Shown: positions 33,121 through 42,645 of the stretch, piece by piece
Layout: every line of letters starts with the position of its first letter
Numbering within the stretch: position 1 is the stretch's first letter
Assembly (NCBI GenBank): GCA_002256245.1
Contig: NKIU01000015.1
Span: 1-53,564, forward strand
DNA: 53,564 bases
Source of the DNA: Pseudorhodobacter sp. PARRP1
GTDB taxonomy: Bacteria; Pseudomonadota; Alphaproteobacteria; Rhodobacterales; Rhodobacteraceae
Direction: 5' to 3'
The notes under the pieces: model-generated
The model's database searches: none
Told to the model about the DNA's origin: nothing
What the model saw: the letters and a program-made list of their open reading frames with translations, nothing else
Translations under genes and position numbers: made by a program

Positions 33121-33300
33121 CCCGATTTAGCCCGCGCCAAATCGGGCCGCGCCTGCCTGCCCCCGGCAGGCGCGTTGCCGCGCCCGCCCAGTCAGGCGCG
33201 CCCCGATTTCCCAAACGTCGGCTGGCTGCCCAGCTCCCCTTGCTCAACGGCGTTCCGCCATATGAGCAACTCACCGAAAAACTCTGCCCCGCAGAGTTTT
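33121..33300. repeat. Dispersed intergenic module, second copy
   Basis: This is a diverged copy of the module at 30541-30700. It holds three hairpins: CCCGATTT/AAATCGGG, GCGCCTGCC/GGCAGGCGC and a perfect AAAACTCTGC/GCAGAGTTTT stem (33278-33300). The order of parts is conserved while the spacer bases differ, which suggests that structure is what is kept. Confidence 0.6.
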
Positions 33301-33360
33301 GCCCGGTTCGCGCGCAACCCTGAAACCAAGCACAGAAGGTGCGGTGCAATCCCCGCCACA

Positions 33361-33542
33361 CTCCGCCGCCCCGGACTTGATCCGGGGCCTCACCCGATCA
33401 CCAAGAGGCCCCGGATCAAGTCCGGGGCGGCGTGGAGATAAAACCCGGGCCTTTCCCATTGCAAGCCCACCCAATCTGCCCAATCATCGCCCCATGAACC
33501 GCGCCGATCTCCGCCCCGAACCCGATCTGCCAAAAGGCGCTG
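33361..33542 (+). repeat. 182-bp direct repeat, left copy (carries a decoy gene start)
   Basis: It matches 33616-33798 with few differences (one 1-bp indel). It includes an inverted pair of the 19-bp palindrome (33369-33387 and 33409-33427), the upstream region, and the ATG plus about 16 codons of the cobalamin-protein gene. Here the copy reads MNRADLRPEPDLPKGA and then stops four codons later, because a second repeat (CCCGGCGGCGCTAA...) interrupts it. It is therefore a duplicated, abortive gene start. Confidence 0.85.
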
Positions 33543-33590
33543 CCCGGCGGCGCTAACGCGCCTTGATTGCCGGGCGGGTTGTTTGCCTGT
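33542..33590. repeat. GGCGCTAA-type palindromic repeat, copy 1
   Basis: This element begins CCCGGCGGCGCTAA, ends near CCGGGCGGGTTGTTTGC, and has an inner GGCGCT-AA-CGCGCC dyad. A nearly identical copy lies at 37746-37793. It sits exactly at the end of the duplicated gene start. Confidence 0.75.
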
Positions 33591-33615
33591 GAGGGCCGGA
33601 AAGGGCAACCGGCCC

Positions 33616-33798
33616 CTCCGCCGCCCCGGACTTGATCCGGGGCCTCACCCGATCACCAAAAGGCCCCGGATCAAGTCCGGGGCTGCGTGGCGATGAAACT
33701 CAGGCCTTTCCCCATTGCAAGCCCACCCGATCTGCCCAATCATCGCCCCATGAACCGCGCCGATCTCCTCCCCGAACCCGATCTGCCAAAAGGCGCTG
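33616..33798 (+). repeat. 182-bp direct repeat, right copy (true gene start)
   Basis: This copy runs into the intact cobalamin-protein gene. The inverted pair of 19-bp palindromes (33624-33642 and 33664-33682) makes a long hairpin about 70 bp before the ATG, which could affect transcription or messenger stability. Confidence 0.85.
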
Positions 33799-35492
33799 AC
33801 CTTCTGGCCGAGGGCCGCGCGCTCGCAAGCCTCTGGCAAACCGGCCCCTCGGCTTTCCTGAGCCATTATAACACGCGCTCCGAACTCGATCACAAACGCG
33901 CGGCGATGGCCGAAGGGCGCGTGATGCAGCACGCCCAGATCGGCTACCGCGACCCTGGCAAAAGCATCCGCGCCTATCACGACATCTGGGCCGCCTGCGA
34001 CGCGGCAGGCACGCGGCTGGACCGCTACGGCCTGTGCCTCGATTGGTCGATGGCGCTGCCGCGCGCCATCCGTGCCCGCGCCCAACGCGGCACGGGCATG
34101 ATCCTGCCCACCATCGAAGACTTCATCGCCCTCGCCAACGCCGCCCCCGTCGCAGCCCATTTCGGCGATTTCGTCCTGGGCTTCCCCGCCGCGTTAGAGA
34201 ACACCCAAGCCGCCCTCACCGCAGGTGCCACCGCCATCGGCAACCTTGGCCAGTATTTCACCTTCCGCGTTCCCGGCCACGACGACGATATCGCAGCCAC
34301 CACAGCCACCGTCACAGCCCTTGGCCTGATCGCCGCCCAAACCCGCCCGGTGATGATCCATTCCAACATCGACGACGGTTTCGCCGCGCAATTCACCGAC
34401 CTTGCCAATGCCCTCGGGATGATCCTGGTCGAGCGTGACATCGCCGCCCTGATCGGCGCGCCGATTGGCCACGCCTTTGGCCACCATTTCAGCGATCCGC
34501 TCGCCCGGCTTGCCTTCCAGCACGCCCTGCACGCCGAAGGCGCCAGCCCCGGCACGATGATCTACGGCAACACCACCTCCTATCGCGGCAACCCGGCGCA
34601 GAACTGGGCCGCCCTGTCTGCTTACCTGATGGTCGATGCCCTGGGCCAGCGCATGCATCCCACCGGCCACGCCATCAACCCGGTCCCCGTCACCGAAAAC
34701 CAGCGCATCCCCGAAGTGGACGAGGTGATCGACGCCCAACTTTTCGCGGGTCGCCTGATCGAGATGTCCGATCCGTGGCAGCCGATGATCGACCCCGCTG
34801 CCGTCGCCGCCCTGTCGCACACCTTGTGCTGCGGCGCGCAGACCTTCCGGCAGAACCTGTGGCGCGGCCTGACCGAGGCCGGCATCGACACGCAAGACGC
34901 CTTCGAATGCCTGCTTGCCCTGCGCCGGATGGGCGGGCGTCGCATCGAGACGGCTTACGGCGCAGGCACGCCAAACCCCCGCATCATGGGCGGGCGCACG
35001 CCGCTGGTTCCCGCCACCATCCTGTCGGAAATCGCGCATCTGGCACGGGCGGCCCTTGGCGCGCACCCGCCGCAAATCAACCTGCGCGTGCTTGTCGCCA
35101 CCTCAGACGTGCACGAACACGGCAAGATGCTGATCGACGAGATGCTTCACCAGATCGGTGCCACGACCATAGACGGCGGCACCTCGACCGACCCCGACAA
35201 GCTGATCCTGCAAGCACTTTCCCAAACCCCTGATGCCATCGCGATTTCCACCTACAACGGCGTCGCCCTCAGCTACTACCAAACCCTGCGCGCGGGCCTT
35301 GACCAACACGGCCTGACCATCCCGATCCTGATCGGCGGGCGGCTCAATCAGATCCCCGAAGGCTCCAACACCTCGCTGCCGCAGGACGTGGGCGCGCAAC
35401 TGGCCGCCGAAGGCGCGCATGTCTGCCGCGACGCCGCCGATCTTCTGCCGATCTTGCAGCAGATTGCCGCGTCAAAGCCCCGTTCCCCCTAG
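33750..35492 (+). CDS. Cobalamin-binding mutase-like protein (glutamate-mutase-like fusion)
   Basis: In this 580-residue protein the first 430 or so residues form a barrel-like region (FGDFVLGFPAALENTQAAL, SNIDDGFAAQF, GNTTSYRGNPAQNW). The C-terminus is a B12-binding domain with D453-x-H455-x-x-G458 (SDVHEHGK), GGTSTDPDKL and GGRLNQIPEG. This is the base-off/His-on cobalamin motif of adenosylcobalamin mutases. A large subunit fused to a small B12 domain recalls glutamate mutase, but the substrate is not certain. I choose the ATG at 33750 because the duplicated upstream copy begins at the same place; an in-frame ATG at 33693 exists. There is no mutase chaperone gene beside it. It stands alone between clpX and the NDUFA12 gene. 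Confidence 0.8.
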   Translation: MNRADLLPEPDLPKGADLLAEGRALASLWQTGPSAFLSHYNTRSELDHKRAAMAEGRVMQHAQIGYRDPGKSIRAYHDIWAACDAAGTRLDRYGLCLDWSMALPRAIRARAQRGTGMILPTIEDFIALANAAPVAAHFGDFVLGFPAALENTQAALTAGATAIGNLGQYFTFRVPGHDDDIAATTATVTALGLIAAQTRPVMIHSNIDDGFAAQFTDLANALGMILVERDIAALIGAPIGHAFGHHFSDPLARLAFQHALHAEGASPGTMIYGNTTSYRGNPAQNWAALSAYLMVDALGQRMHPTGHAINPVPVTENQRIPEVDEVIDAQLFAGRLIEMSDPWQPMIDPAAVAALSHTLCCGAQTFRQNLWRGLTEAGIDTQDAFECLLALRRMGGRRIETAYGAGTPNPRIMGGRTPLVPATILSEIAHLARAALGAHPPQINLRVLVATSDVHEHGKMLIDEMLHQIGATTIDGGTSTDPDKLILQALSQTPDAIAISTYNGVALSYYQTLRAGLDQHGLTIPILIGGRLNQIPEGSNTSLPQDVGAQLAAEGAHVCRDAADLLPILQQIAASKPRSP

Positions 35493-35543
35493 ACCTTGCC
35501 GCGCCAATCGGCCATATCAGACCAAACCCCTGCGGAGGCTTAT

Positions 35544-35918
35544 ATGTATTTCCTCAAGCGTATGTTGACCTGGTGGAACAGCCAGACCTTGGGCACCCAG
35601 ATCTATACCGCCCGGCGTGGCCAGAAGGTCGGCGAGGATGAGCAGGGCAATATCTACTACCAGACCGCCGATGCCAAACGCCGCTGGGTGATCTACAACG
35701 GCGAATCCGAAGCCAGCCGCGTGTCGCCCGATTGGCACGGCTGGCTGCATTTCACCTGGAACGATCCGCCCAGCAAAACGCCGCTGAAGCACAAACCGTG
35801 GGAGCAGCCGCATCAGGAAAACCTGACCGGCACAGTCGCCGCCTACGCGCCCCCCGGTTCGATCCGCGCCCAAGCCCCGGTCAAGCGCACCGATTACGAG
35901 GCATGGCAGCCCGAATAG
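35544..35918 (+). CDS. NADH:ubiquinone oxidoreductase NDUFA12-family subunit
   Basis: This 124-residue protein is the alphaproteobacterial homologue of mitochondrial complex I accessory subunit NDUFA12 (B17.2). Characteristic segments are [40 protein letters not shown] and [14 protein letters not shown]. It is expected at the membrane-arm/matrix-arm junction of complex I on the cytoplasmic side. GGAGG precedes the ATG. mlaD and the DUF2155 gene follow closely in the same direction, an order common in Rhodobacterales. Complex I core genes are not in the window. Confidence 0.93.
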   Translation: MYFLKRMLTWWNSQTLGTQIYTARRGQKVGEDEQGNIYYQTADAKRRWVIYNGESEASRVSPDWHGWLHFTWNDPPSKTPLKHKPWEQPHQENLTGTVAAYAPPGSIRAQAPVKRTDYEAWQPE

Positions 35919-35969
35919 GCCAGCCCTTAAAAGCCCAGCCTCTATAAGCCCAGACAAGGCCCGTTGAAC

Positions 35970-36452
35970 ATGAGCGAAAATCGCGCAGAAATCCTTGCCG
36001 GAGCCGCCGTTCTGGCCGCAGCCATCGGCTTTCTGGTCTATGCCACCGGCGGCAGCGGGCTTTCTGCGCAGGCCGGCAGCTACCCGCTGAAAGCTTCGTT
36101 CCGCGCGGTTGATGGCATCACGCCGGGGTCGGATGTGCGGCTGGCGGGCGTCAAAGTCGGCAGCATCACCTCGCTTACCCTGAACCCGGAAACCTTCTTT
36201 GCCGATGTCACCGTTGCCATCGACAGCAAAATCCAACTGCCCACCGACACCGCGATCCTGATCTCGTCCGAGGGTCTGCTTGGCGGCAATTTTGTCGAAC
36301 TGGTGCCGGGTGGTATGCCCGATGTGCTGGCGCCGGGCGACGAGATTGAAGACACCCAAGGCTCGGTCAGCCTGATTTCGTTGCTGTTGAAGTTTGTCTC
36401 GGGCGGGTCGTCCAGCGGCGACAAGCCCGCAGCCTCTGGCACAACGCCATGA
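35970..36452 (+). CDS. mlaD: MlaD-family lipid-transport protein (MCE domain)
   Basis: This 160-residue protein has one N-terminal membrane anchor (about 7-27, EILAGAAVLAAAIGFLVYATG), then an MCE domain (YPLKASFRAVDGITPGSDVRLAGVKVG, about 38-65) and a low-complexity tail. It is the periplasmic substrate-binding ring of the phospholipid transporter that keeps outer-membrane asymmetry. The permease and ATPase genes are not adjacent. The ATG at 35970 is preferred over a TTG two codons earlier, though the ribosome site is weak. The stop overlaps the next gene as ATGA. Confidence 0.93.
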   Translation: MSENRAEILAGAAVLAAAIGFLVYATGGSGLSAQAGSYPLKASFRAVDGITPGSDVRLAGVKVGSITSLTLNPETFFADVTVAIDSKIQLPTDTAILISSEGLLGGNFVELVPGGMPDVLAPGDEIEDTQGSVSLISLLLKFVSGGSSSGDKPAASGTTP

Positions 36453-36913
36453 AAAGGCTTGCGATCTGCCTGTGCCTGCTGGCCACAACGGCCCCTGCGC
36501 AAGAGGTCGCCGAGGCCCCCGGTGCCAAGCTGCGCCTGCTTGATAAGCTGACCGGCCAAGTCACCGATATTGATCTGTCCCGAGGCCAGTCGCAAACCGT
36601 CGGGCGGCTGACCGTGCAGATGGATGGCTGCCGCTACTACCCCGACAGCCCCGCAGCCGAGGCTTTCGCGCATCTGACGGTGCTCGATTCCAACGTGCCC
36701 GACCCGGTGTTCAACGGCTGGATGACCGCCTCCAGCCCCGCGCTGTCGGCGCTGGACAACGCCCGCTATGACGTTTGGGTGCTGCGCTGCGACGTGCCCG
36801 ATGTGGTGCTGCCCGAGGTCGAAGACCCGCCGGAAAACACCCCCGGCGAGGGTCAAGACCCCGCCGTTGATCCCAATGCCGACCCCGCCACCACCGATGA
36901 CGGCAACGGCTGA
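36449..36913 (+). CDS. DUF2155-family periplasmic protein
   Basis: This 154-residue protein has a signal peptide (MKRLAICLCLLATTAPAQE, cleavage about residue 18). The mature domain contains KLRLLDKLTGQVTDIDL, GRLTVQMDGCRYYP and FNGWMTASSPALSALDNARYDVWVLRC, the DUF2155 signature with two conserved cysteines that may form a disulfide. The tail is acidic and proline-rich. The function is unknown. It is translationally coupled to mlaD, so an envelope role is likely. Its last 20 codons overlap the end of the convergent aat gene by 61 bp. Confidence 0.9.
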   Translation: MKRLAICLCLLATTAPAQEVAEAPGAKLRLLDKLTGQVTDIDLSRGQSQTVGRLTVQMDGCRYYPDSPAAEAFAHLTVLDSNVPDPVFNGWMTASSPALSALDNARYDVWVLRCDVPDVVLPEVEDPPENTPGEGQDPAVDPNADPATTDDGNG

Positions 36914-37506
36914 TAGCCTTCGGGCGTAAAGCTGGCCTTGCCCTGACGCGCAACTGCAAGGCGGCGCTGGTATTCGGCGCGTGGTATTTCCACCGCGCCG
37001 AGTGAGGCCAGATGCGGCGTCAGAAACTGCGTGTCAAACAACTGGAATCCGCCCGCCCGCAGCCGATGCACCAGATAGGCGAGGGCGGTTTTTGACGCAT
37101 TGGTCTGGCGCGAAAACATGCTTTCACCGAAAAATGCCGCCCCCAGTGTCACCCCATACACCCCGCCGATCAGCGCATCGCCCTGCCAAACCTCAAGGCT
37201 ATGCGCATGGCCCATCTGGTGCAGCGCGGTGTAAAGCGCCGTGATCTCGGCATTGATCCAGGTTTCAGGCCGATCCGCACAAGCAGCCACAACTTCGGCA
37301 AAGGCGGTATTGACCGACACATGGCAATCGGCGGTCAGGATATGCTTGGCAAGGCTGCGCGAGATATGAAACCCCTCCAGCGCAAACACCCCGCGCCGCT
37401 TCGGGTCAACCCAATGGATCGCCGGATCATCGCGGCTTTCCGCCATCGGAAAAATCCCGATGCCATAGGCGCGCAGCAGGATGTCGGGAGTCAGGATTTG
37501 GGTCAT
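36853..37506 (-). CDS. aat: Leucyl/phenylalanyl-tRNA-protein transferase
   Basis: This 217-residue N-end-rule enzyme attaches Leu or Phe from tRNA to proteins with N-terminal Arg or Lys, marking them for ClpAP. Family signatures are YGIGIFPMAESRDDP, WVDPKRRGVF, LEVWQGDALIGGVYGV, FGESMFS and DTQFLTPHLASLGAVEI. I start at the ATG in MTQILTPDILL; the frame is open further upstream, but that part lacks family similarity and runs through a spacer. It converges on the DUF2155 gene with a 61-bp overlap. Confidence 0.95.
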   Translation of the reverse strand: MTQILTPDILLRAYGIGIFPMAESRDDPAIHWVDPKRRGVFALEGFHISRSLAKHILTADCHVSVNTAFAEVVAACADRPETWINAEITALYTALHQMGHAHSLEVWQGDALIGGVYGVTLGAAFFGESMFSRQTNASKTALAYLVHRLRAGGFQLFDTQFLTPHLASLGAVEIPRAEYQRRLAVARQGKASFTPEGYQPLPSSVVAGSALGSTAGS

Positions 37507-37886
37507 CGGGGCTTCCACTTCTTCACCTGTCAAGCACAGACACCCGCCCGGAATCAAGCACGGACGGCCGCCTTTTCCCGCCTCCTGCCATTGCGGAAGC
37601 AGGGGGATAGGTCTGTCATAGGGCAGGGCCTGACCGCCGGGTGGGCGAGCCACAGAGGTTCTAGGCACTTTATGCCTCAGCATACTCCCCAGAATTTCTA
37701 AGCGAGACAGCGCAGAAGCGCCCGCCCGAGGGGGCGGTCGGGCGCTGCCCGGCGGCGCTAAAGCGCCTTGATTCCGGGCGGGTTGTTTGCTTGAGATGGC
37801 GCGGGCCGCGTGGGGTTTGTGTGCCAGACAGCGCCCAATCGTTAAAAATTCCCTAATTCAGCACAGTCAACCGTTTGATCCCAAAC
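37507..37886. other. Spacer between aat and accC with a palindromic repeat
   Basis: No gene is supported. At 37746-37793 lies the second copy of the CCCGGCGGCGCTAA repeat, with the perfect inner dyad GGCGCTAAAGCGCC. It is otherwise GC-rich and unstructured up to about 37840, then AT-rich before the terminator pair. The aat promoter should be within 37510-37700. Confidence 0.5.
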
Positions 37887-37940
37887 AATAAAAAAAGGTC
37901 CCGAGTTGGGACCATGAAAAAGGGCGCCCGCAGGCGCCCC
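37887..37940 (-). terminator. Double Rho-independent terminator of accBC
   Basis: Just after the accC stop come two hairpins, each with its own T-tract on the minus strand: GGGGCGCC/GGCGCCC then TTTTT (37940-37917), and GGTCCC/GGGACC then seven T residues (37913-37887). The tandem arrangement should stop leftward transcription very efficiently. Confidence 0.9.
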
Positions 37941-37946
37941 GATTTC

Positions 37947-39296
<1,350 letters not shown>

Positions 39297-39300
39297 CGGC

Positions 39301-39795
39301 TTACTCGATGATCATCAGCGGCGCGCCGTATTCGACAGAATTGCCGTCGGCGACCAAAATACGCTTCACGGTGCCAGCCTTTTGCGCCGGAATGTGGTTC
39401 ATGGTTTTCATCGCTTCGATGATCAGCACGGTCTGGCCTTCGGTCACCACCGACCCCACGCTGACGAAGGCCGCAGCCCCCGGTTCTGCCGACAAATACG
39501 CGGTGCCCACCATGGGCGAGGTCAAAGCGCCGGGATGCTGGGCCGGGTCTTCATGCGCAACCGCAGCAGCGGCAGCCGCCGGGGCAGCGGCGGCGGCAGG
39601 GGCCGGGGCATATTGCATCGCGGGCGCTGCGGCTGCGACCTGCACGATATTGGCCTGCTTGACGACGCGCACTTCCAGGCTGTCATCCTCGGCATATTCG
39701 CGTTTAACCGACAGTTCGGTCAGGTCATTCTTGTTCAAAAGCTCTGCCAGAGCCGAGATAAACGCAACGTCTGCGTCGGAAGATTGTTTGCTCAT
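39301..39795 (-). CDS. accB: Acetyl-CoA carboxylase biotin carboxyl carrier protein
   Basis: In this 164-residue protein the C-terminal biotinyl domain has the EAMKTM motif with K130 as the biotin attachment site, and the 'thumb' sequence [17 protein letters not shown] flexible Ala/Pro-rich linker (about 54-82) joins it to the N-terminal dimerisation part. The start at [10 protein letters not shown] is supported by GAGG; an in-frame ATG further upstream lies in the leader. The AT-rich leader at 39800-40000 should carry promoters for accBC and for the divergent preT. Confidence 0.96.
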   Translation of the reverse strand: MSKQSSDADVAFISALAELLNKNDLTELSVKREYAEDDSLEVRVVKQANIVQVAAAAPAMQYAPAPAAAAAPAAAAAAVAHEDPAQHPGALTSPMVGTAYLSAEPGAAAFVSVGSVVTEGQTVLIIEAMKTMNHIPAQKAGTVKRILVADGNSVEYGAPLMIIE

Positions 39796-40010
39796 GCCGT
39801 CCTCTTTTGGCGTCATTAAAGGGCGCTGGATGGGCCATATCCGCGTCTTGATTGCGCACTTATACATAGACCAGTGCCTAGAAAAAAGGCCCAACATGGG
39901 TTGCGACGGTTTGGGGCCAAAAAAACTGCCGCGCGTAAAATTTACCGTTTGATAAAAAAATAAAGCTGTGCCAGCCTCAAAAAAACAACACAGCCAAGGG
40001 AGGCCCCGCC

Positions 40011-41315
40011 TTGTCCAATAGCCCGTTGACCCCCGGCGTCGTGGCAGATCGACTGCCGCCTGCCGCCTATGCCGAGAATTTTTCCGATGTGCAGCCGGTG
40101 CTTGACCGACACGAGGCGCGGGTGGCGGCGGATCGCTGCTATTTCTGCCATGACGCGCCCTGCATGACGGCGTGCCCGACCAGTATCGACATCCCGCTGT
40201 TCATTCGCCAGATCGCCACAGGCACGCCGGATGCCGCCGCCAAGACGATTTTTGCGCAGAACATTCTGGGGGGCATGTGCGCGCGGGTGTGCCCGACCGA
40301 ACAGCTTTGCGAGGAAGTTTGCGTGCGCGAAGTGGCCGAGGGCAAGCCGGTCGAAATCGGCCGCCTGCAACGCTTTGCCACCGATACTTTGATGGGCAAG
40401 GGCGTGCATCCGTTCACGCGGGCAGCGGCTACGGGCAAGCGCGTTGCGGTGGTCGGGGCAGGGCCTGCGGGTCTGGCCTGCGCGCATCGTCTGGCCATGA
40501 GGGGCCATGACGTGGTGGTGTTTGAACGCCGCGCCAAGCCCGGTGGTCTGAACGAATACGGCATCGCCACCTACAAAACCCCCGAGAATTTCGCCGCGCG
40601 CGAGGTCGAATGGCTTTTGAAAATCGGCGGCATCACCGTGAAAACCGGGGTGGAACTGGGCCGCGATGTGACGCTGGATCAGTTGCAGGCGGATTACGAC
40701 GCGGTGTTTCTGGGCATCGGTCTGGCTGGCGTCAACGCGCTGCGGGCGGTGGGTGAAGACCTTGCTGGCGTGCGCAATGCCGTTGATTTCATTGCCGAAC
40801 TGCGGCAGTCCGACAAAGCGCAGGTCGCCGTGGGTCGCGATGTGGTGGTGATCGGTGGCGGCATGACTGCGGTGGATGCCGCCGTGCAATCCAAGCTGCT
40901 CGGGGCCAATTCGGTGACGATGGTCTATCGGCGCGGCAAGGACAAGATGAGCGCCAGCGTCTATGAGCAAGACCATGCCACAGGCGCGGGCGTGCGGATC
41001 ATCTATGGTGCCGCCCCGGTCAAGGTGCTGGGCAGCGCTGCGGTGGAGGGCGTCGAATTCGCCTACACCCACGACGGCCCGAATGGGCTTGAGATGGGCG
41101 AGACCTTTACCCTGAAGGCCGATCAGGTGTTCAAGGCGATTGGCCAGACCCTGACCGCCGCCCCGATTGCCAAAGATGGCGCTAAACTGGTGAAACAGCA
41201 GGGCAAGATCTGGGCCGGTGGCGATTGTGCTGCGGGTGGCGAGGATCTGACGGTGACAGCCGTGGCCGAGGGCCGCGATGCGGCGGAAGCCATTCATGCA
41301 AGCTTGATGGCGTAA
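40011..41315 (+). CDS. preT: NAD(P)-dependent dihydropyrimidine dehydrogenase, PreT subunit
   Basis: This 434-residue flavoprotein supplies electrons to PreA in reductive pyrimidine breakdown (uracil or thymine to the dihydro form). N-terminal cysteine clusters (CYFCHDAPCMTAC and CARVCPTEQLCEEVC) bind iron-sulfur centres. The FAD motif is VVGAGPAGLACAHRL (about 146) and the nucleotide motif is VVIGGGMTAVDAA (about 280). Translation starts at TTG, chosen because AAGGGAGG lies 8 bp upstream; there is no ATG near. preA follows 10 bp later. No regulator or dihydropyrimidinase gene is in view. A glutamate-synthase small-subunit-like enzyme is the alternative, but the partner settles it. Confidence 0.93.
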   Translation: MSNSPLTPGVVADRLPPAAYAENFSDVQPVLDRHEARVAADRCYFCHDAPCMTACPTSIDIPLFIRQIATGTPDAAAKTIFAQNILGGMCARVCPTEQLCEEVCVREVAEGKPVEIGRLQRFATDTLMGKGVHPFTRAAATGKRVAVVGAGPAGLACAHRLAMRGHDVVVFERRAKPGGLNEYGIATYKTPENFAAREVEWLLKIGGITVKTGVELGRDVTLDQLQADYDAVFLGIGLAGVNALRAVGEDLAGVRNAVDFIAELRQSDKAQVAVGRDVVVIGGGMTAVDAAVQSKLLGANSVTMVYRRGKDKMSASVYEQDHATGAGVRIIYGAAPVKVLGSAAVEGVEFAYTHDGPNGLEMGETFTLKADQVFKAIGQTLTAAPIAKDGAKLVKQQGKIWAGGDCAAGGEDLTVTAVAEGRDAAEAIHASLMA

Positions 41316-41325
41316 GGGGAACATC

Positions 41326-42627
41326 ATGGCAAATCTGACAACCAATTTCATCGGCATCAAATCCCCCAATCCGTTCTGGCTGGCCTCGGCCCCGCCGACC
41401 GATAAAGAGGTCAACGTGCGCCGCGCCTTTGAAGCGGGCTGGGGCGGCGTGGTCTGGAAAACGCTCGGGTCGGAAGGCCCTCCGGTCGTCAACGTCAACG
41501 GGCCGCGTTACGGCGCGATCTGGGGCGCGGACCGGCGTTTGCTGGGCCTGAACAACATCGAATTGATCACCGACCGCCCGCTGGAAGTGAACCTGCGCGA
41601 AATCAAAGCGGTGAAGCGCGACTACAAAGACCGCGCCATGATCATCAGCCTGATGGTGCCCTGTGATGAGGATTCGTGGCGCGACATCCTTGGCCACCTT
41701 GAGGATACCGAGGCCGACGGGGTAGAACTCAACTTCGGCTGCCCGCATGGCATGGCCGAGCGCGGCATGGGCGGCGCGGTCGGCCAGGTGCCGGAATATA
41801 TCGAGATGGTGACGCGCTGGTGCAAAAAGCACACCCGGATGCCGGTGATCGTCAAGCTGACGCCGAATATCACCGACATCCGCAAACCCGCCGAGGCCGC
41901 CAAGCGCGGCGGGGCGGATGCGGTCAGCCTGATCAACACGATCAACTCGATCACGTCGGTGAACCTCGACAGCTTCGCGCCCGAACCCACCATTGACGGC
42001 AAAGGCACCCATGGCGGCTATTGCGGCCCGGCGGTGAAGCCGATTGCGCTGAACATGGTGGCCGAAATCGCGCGTTCACGCGAAACCCACGGCCTGCCGA
42101 TTTCCGGCATCGGCGGCATCACCACTTGGCGCGATGCGGCGGAATTCATGGCTTTGGGCGCGGGCAATGTGCAGGTCTGCACGGCGGCAATGACTTATGG
42201 CTTCAAGATCGTGCAGGAGATGATTTCGGGCCTGTCCGAATATATGGACGAAAAGGGCATGACCAATACCTCGGAACTGGTGGGCCGTGCGGTGCCAAAT
42301 GTCACCGATTGGCAATTCCTGAACCTGAATTATGTGACGAAAGCCCATATTTCGCAGGATGATTGCATCAAATGCGGCCGCTGCTATGCGGCTTGCGAGG
42401 ATACCAGCCATCAGGCCATCGCGATGGGGCCTGACCGCACTTTCACCGTCAAGGATGATGAATGCGTGGCCTGCAATCTGTGCGTCAACGTCTGCCCAGT
42501 GGAAAACTGCATCACCATGGTCGAACTGCCGAAGGGTGCCATTGACGAACGCACGGGGCGGCCCGTCAGCGATTACGCCAACTGGACGACGCATCCGAAC
42601 AACCCCACCGCCACCGCCGCCGAGTAA
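41326..42627 (+). CDS. preA: NAD-dependent dihydropyrimidine dehydrogenase, PreA subunit
   Basis: In this 433-residue catalytic subunit the N-terminal FMN barrel is dihydroorotate-dehydrogenase-like with active-site C139 in NFGCPHGMAERGMG, the residue that protonates the pyrimidine in the mammalian enzyme. The C-terminus has two [4Fe-4S] ferredoxin motifs (CIKCGRCYAAC and CVACNLCVNVC...C). With PreT it corresponds to the two halves of eukaryotic DPYD. The operon is preT-preA; the next gene converges 18 bp after its stop. Confidence 0.95.
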   Translation: MANLTTNFIGIKSPNPFWLASAPPTDKEVNVRRAFEAGWGGVVWKTLGSEGPPVVNVNGPRYGAIWGADRRLLGLNNIELITDRPLEVNLREIKAVKRDYKDRAMIISLMVPCDEDSWRDILGHLEDTEADGVELNFGCPHGMAERGMGGAVGQVPEYIEMVTRWCKKHTRMPVIVKLTPNITDIRKPAEAAKRGGADAVSLINTINSITSVNLDSFAPEPTIDGKGTHGGYCGPAVKPIALNMVAEIARSRETHGLPISGIGGITTWRDAAEFMALGAGNVQVCTAAMTYGFKIVQEMISGLSEYMDEKGMTNTSELVGRAVPNVTDWQFLNLNYVTKAHISQDDCIKCGRCYAACEDTSHQAIAMGPDRTFTVKDDECVACNLCVNVCPVENCITMVELPKGAIDERTGRPVSDYANWTTHPNNPTATAAE

Positions 42628-42645
42628 AAACCCGCGCGCGCCAGA

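Noticed and set aside
39942-41498. 518-codon minus-strand frame
   Set aside because: It is exactly antisense to preT, which has complete iron-sulfur, FAD and nucleotide motifs.
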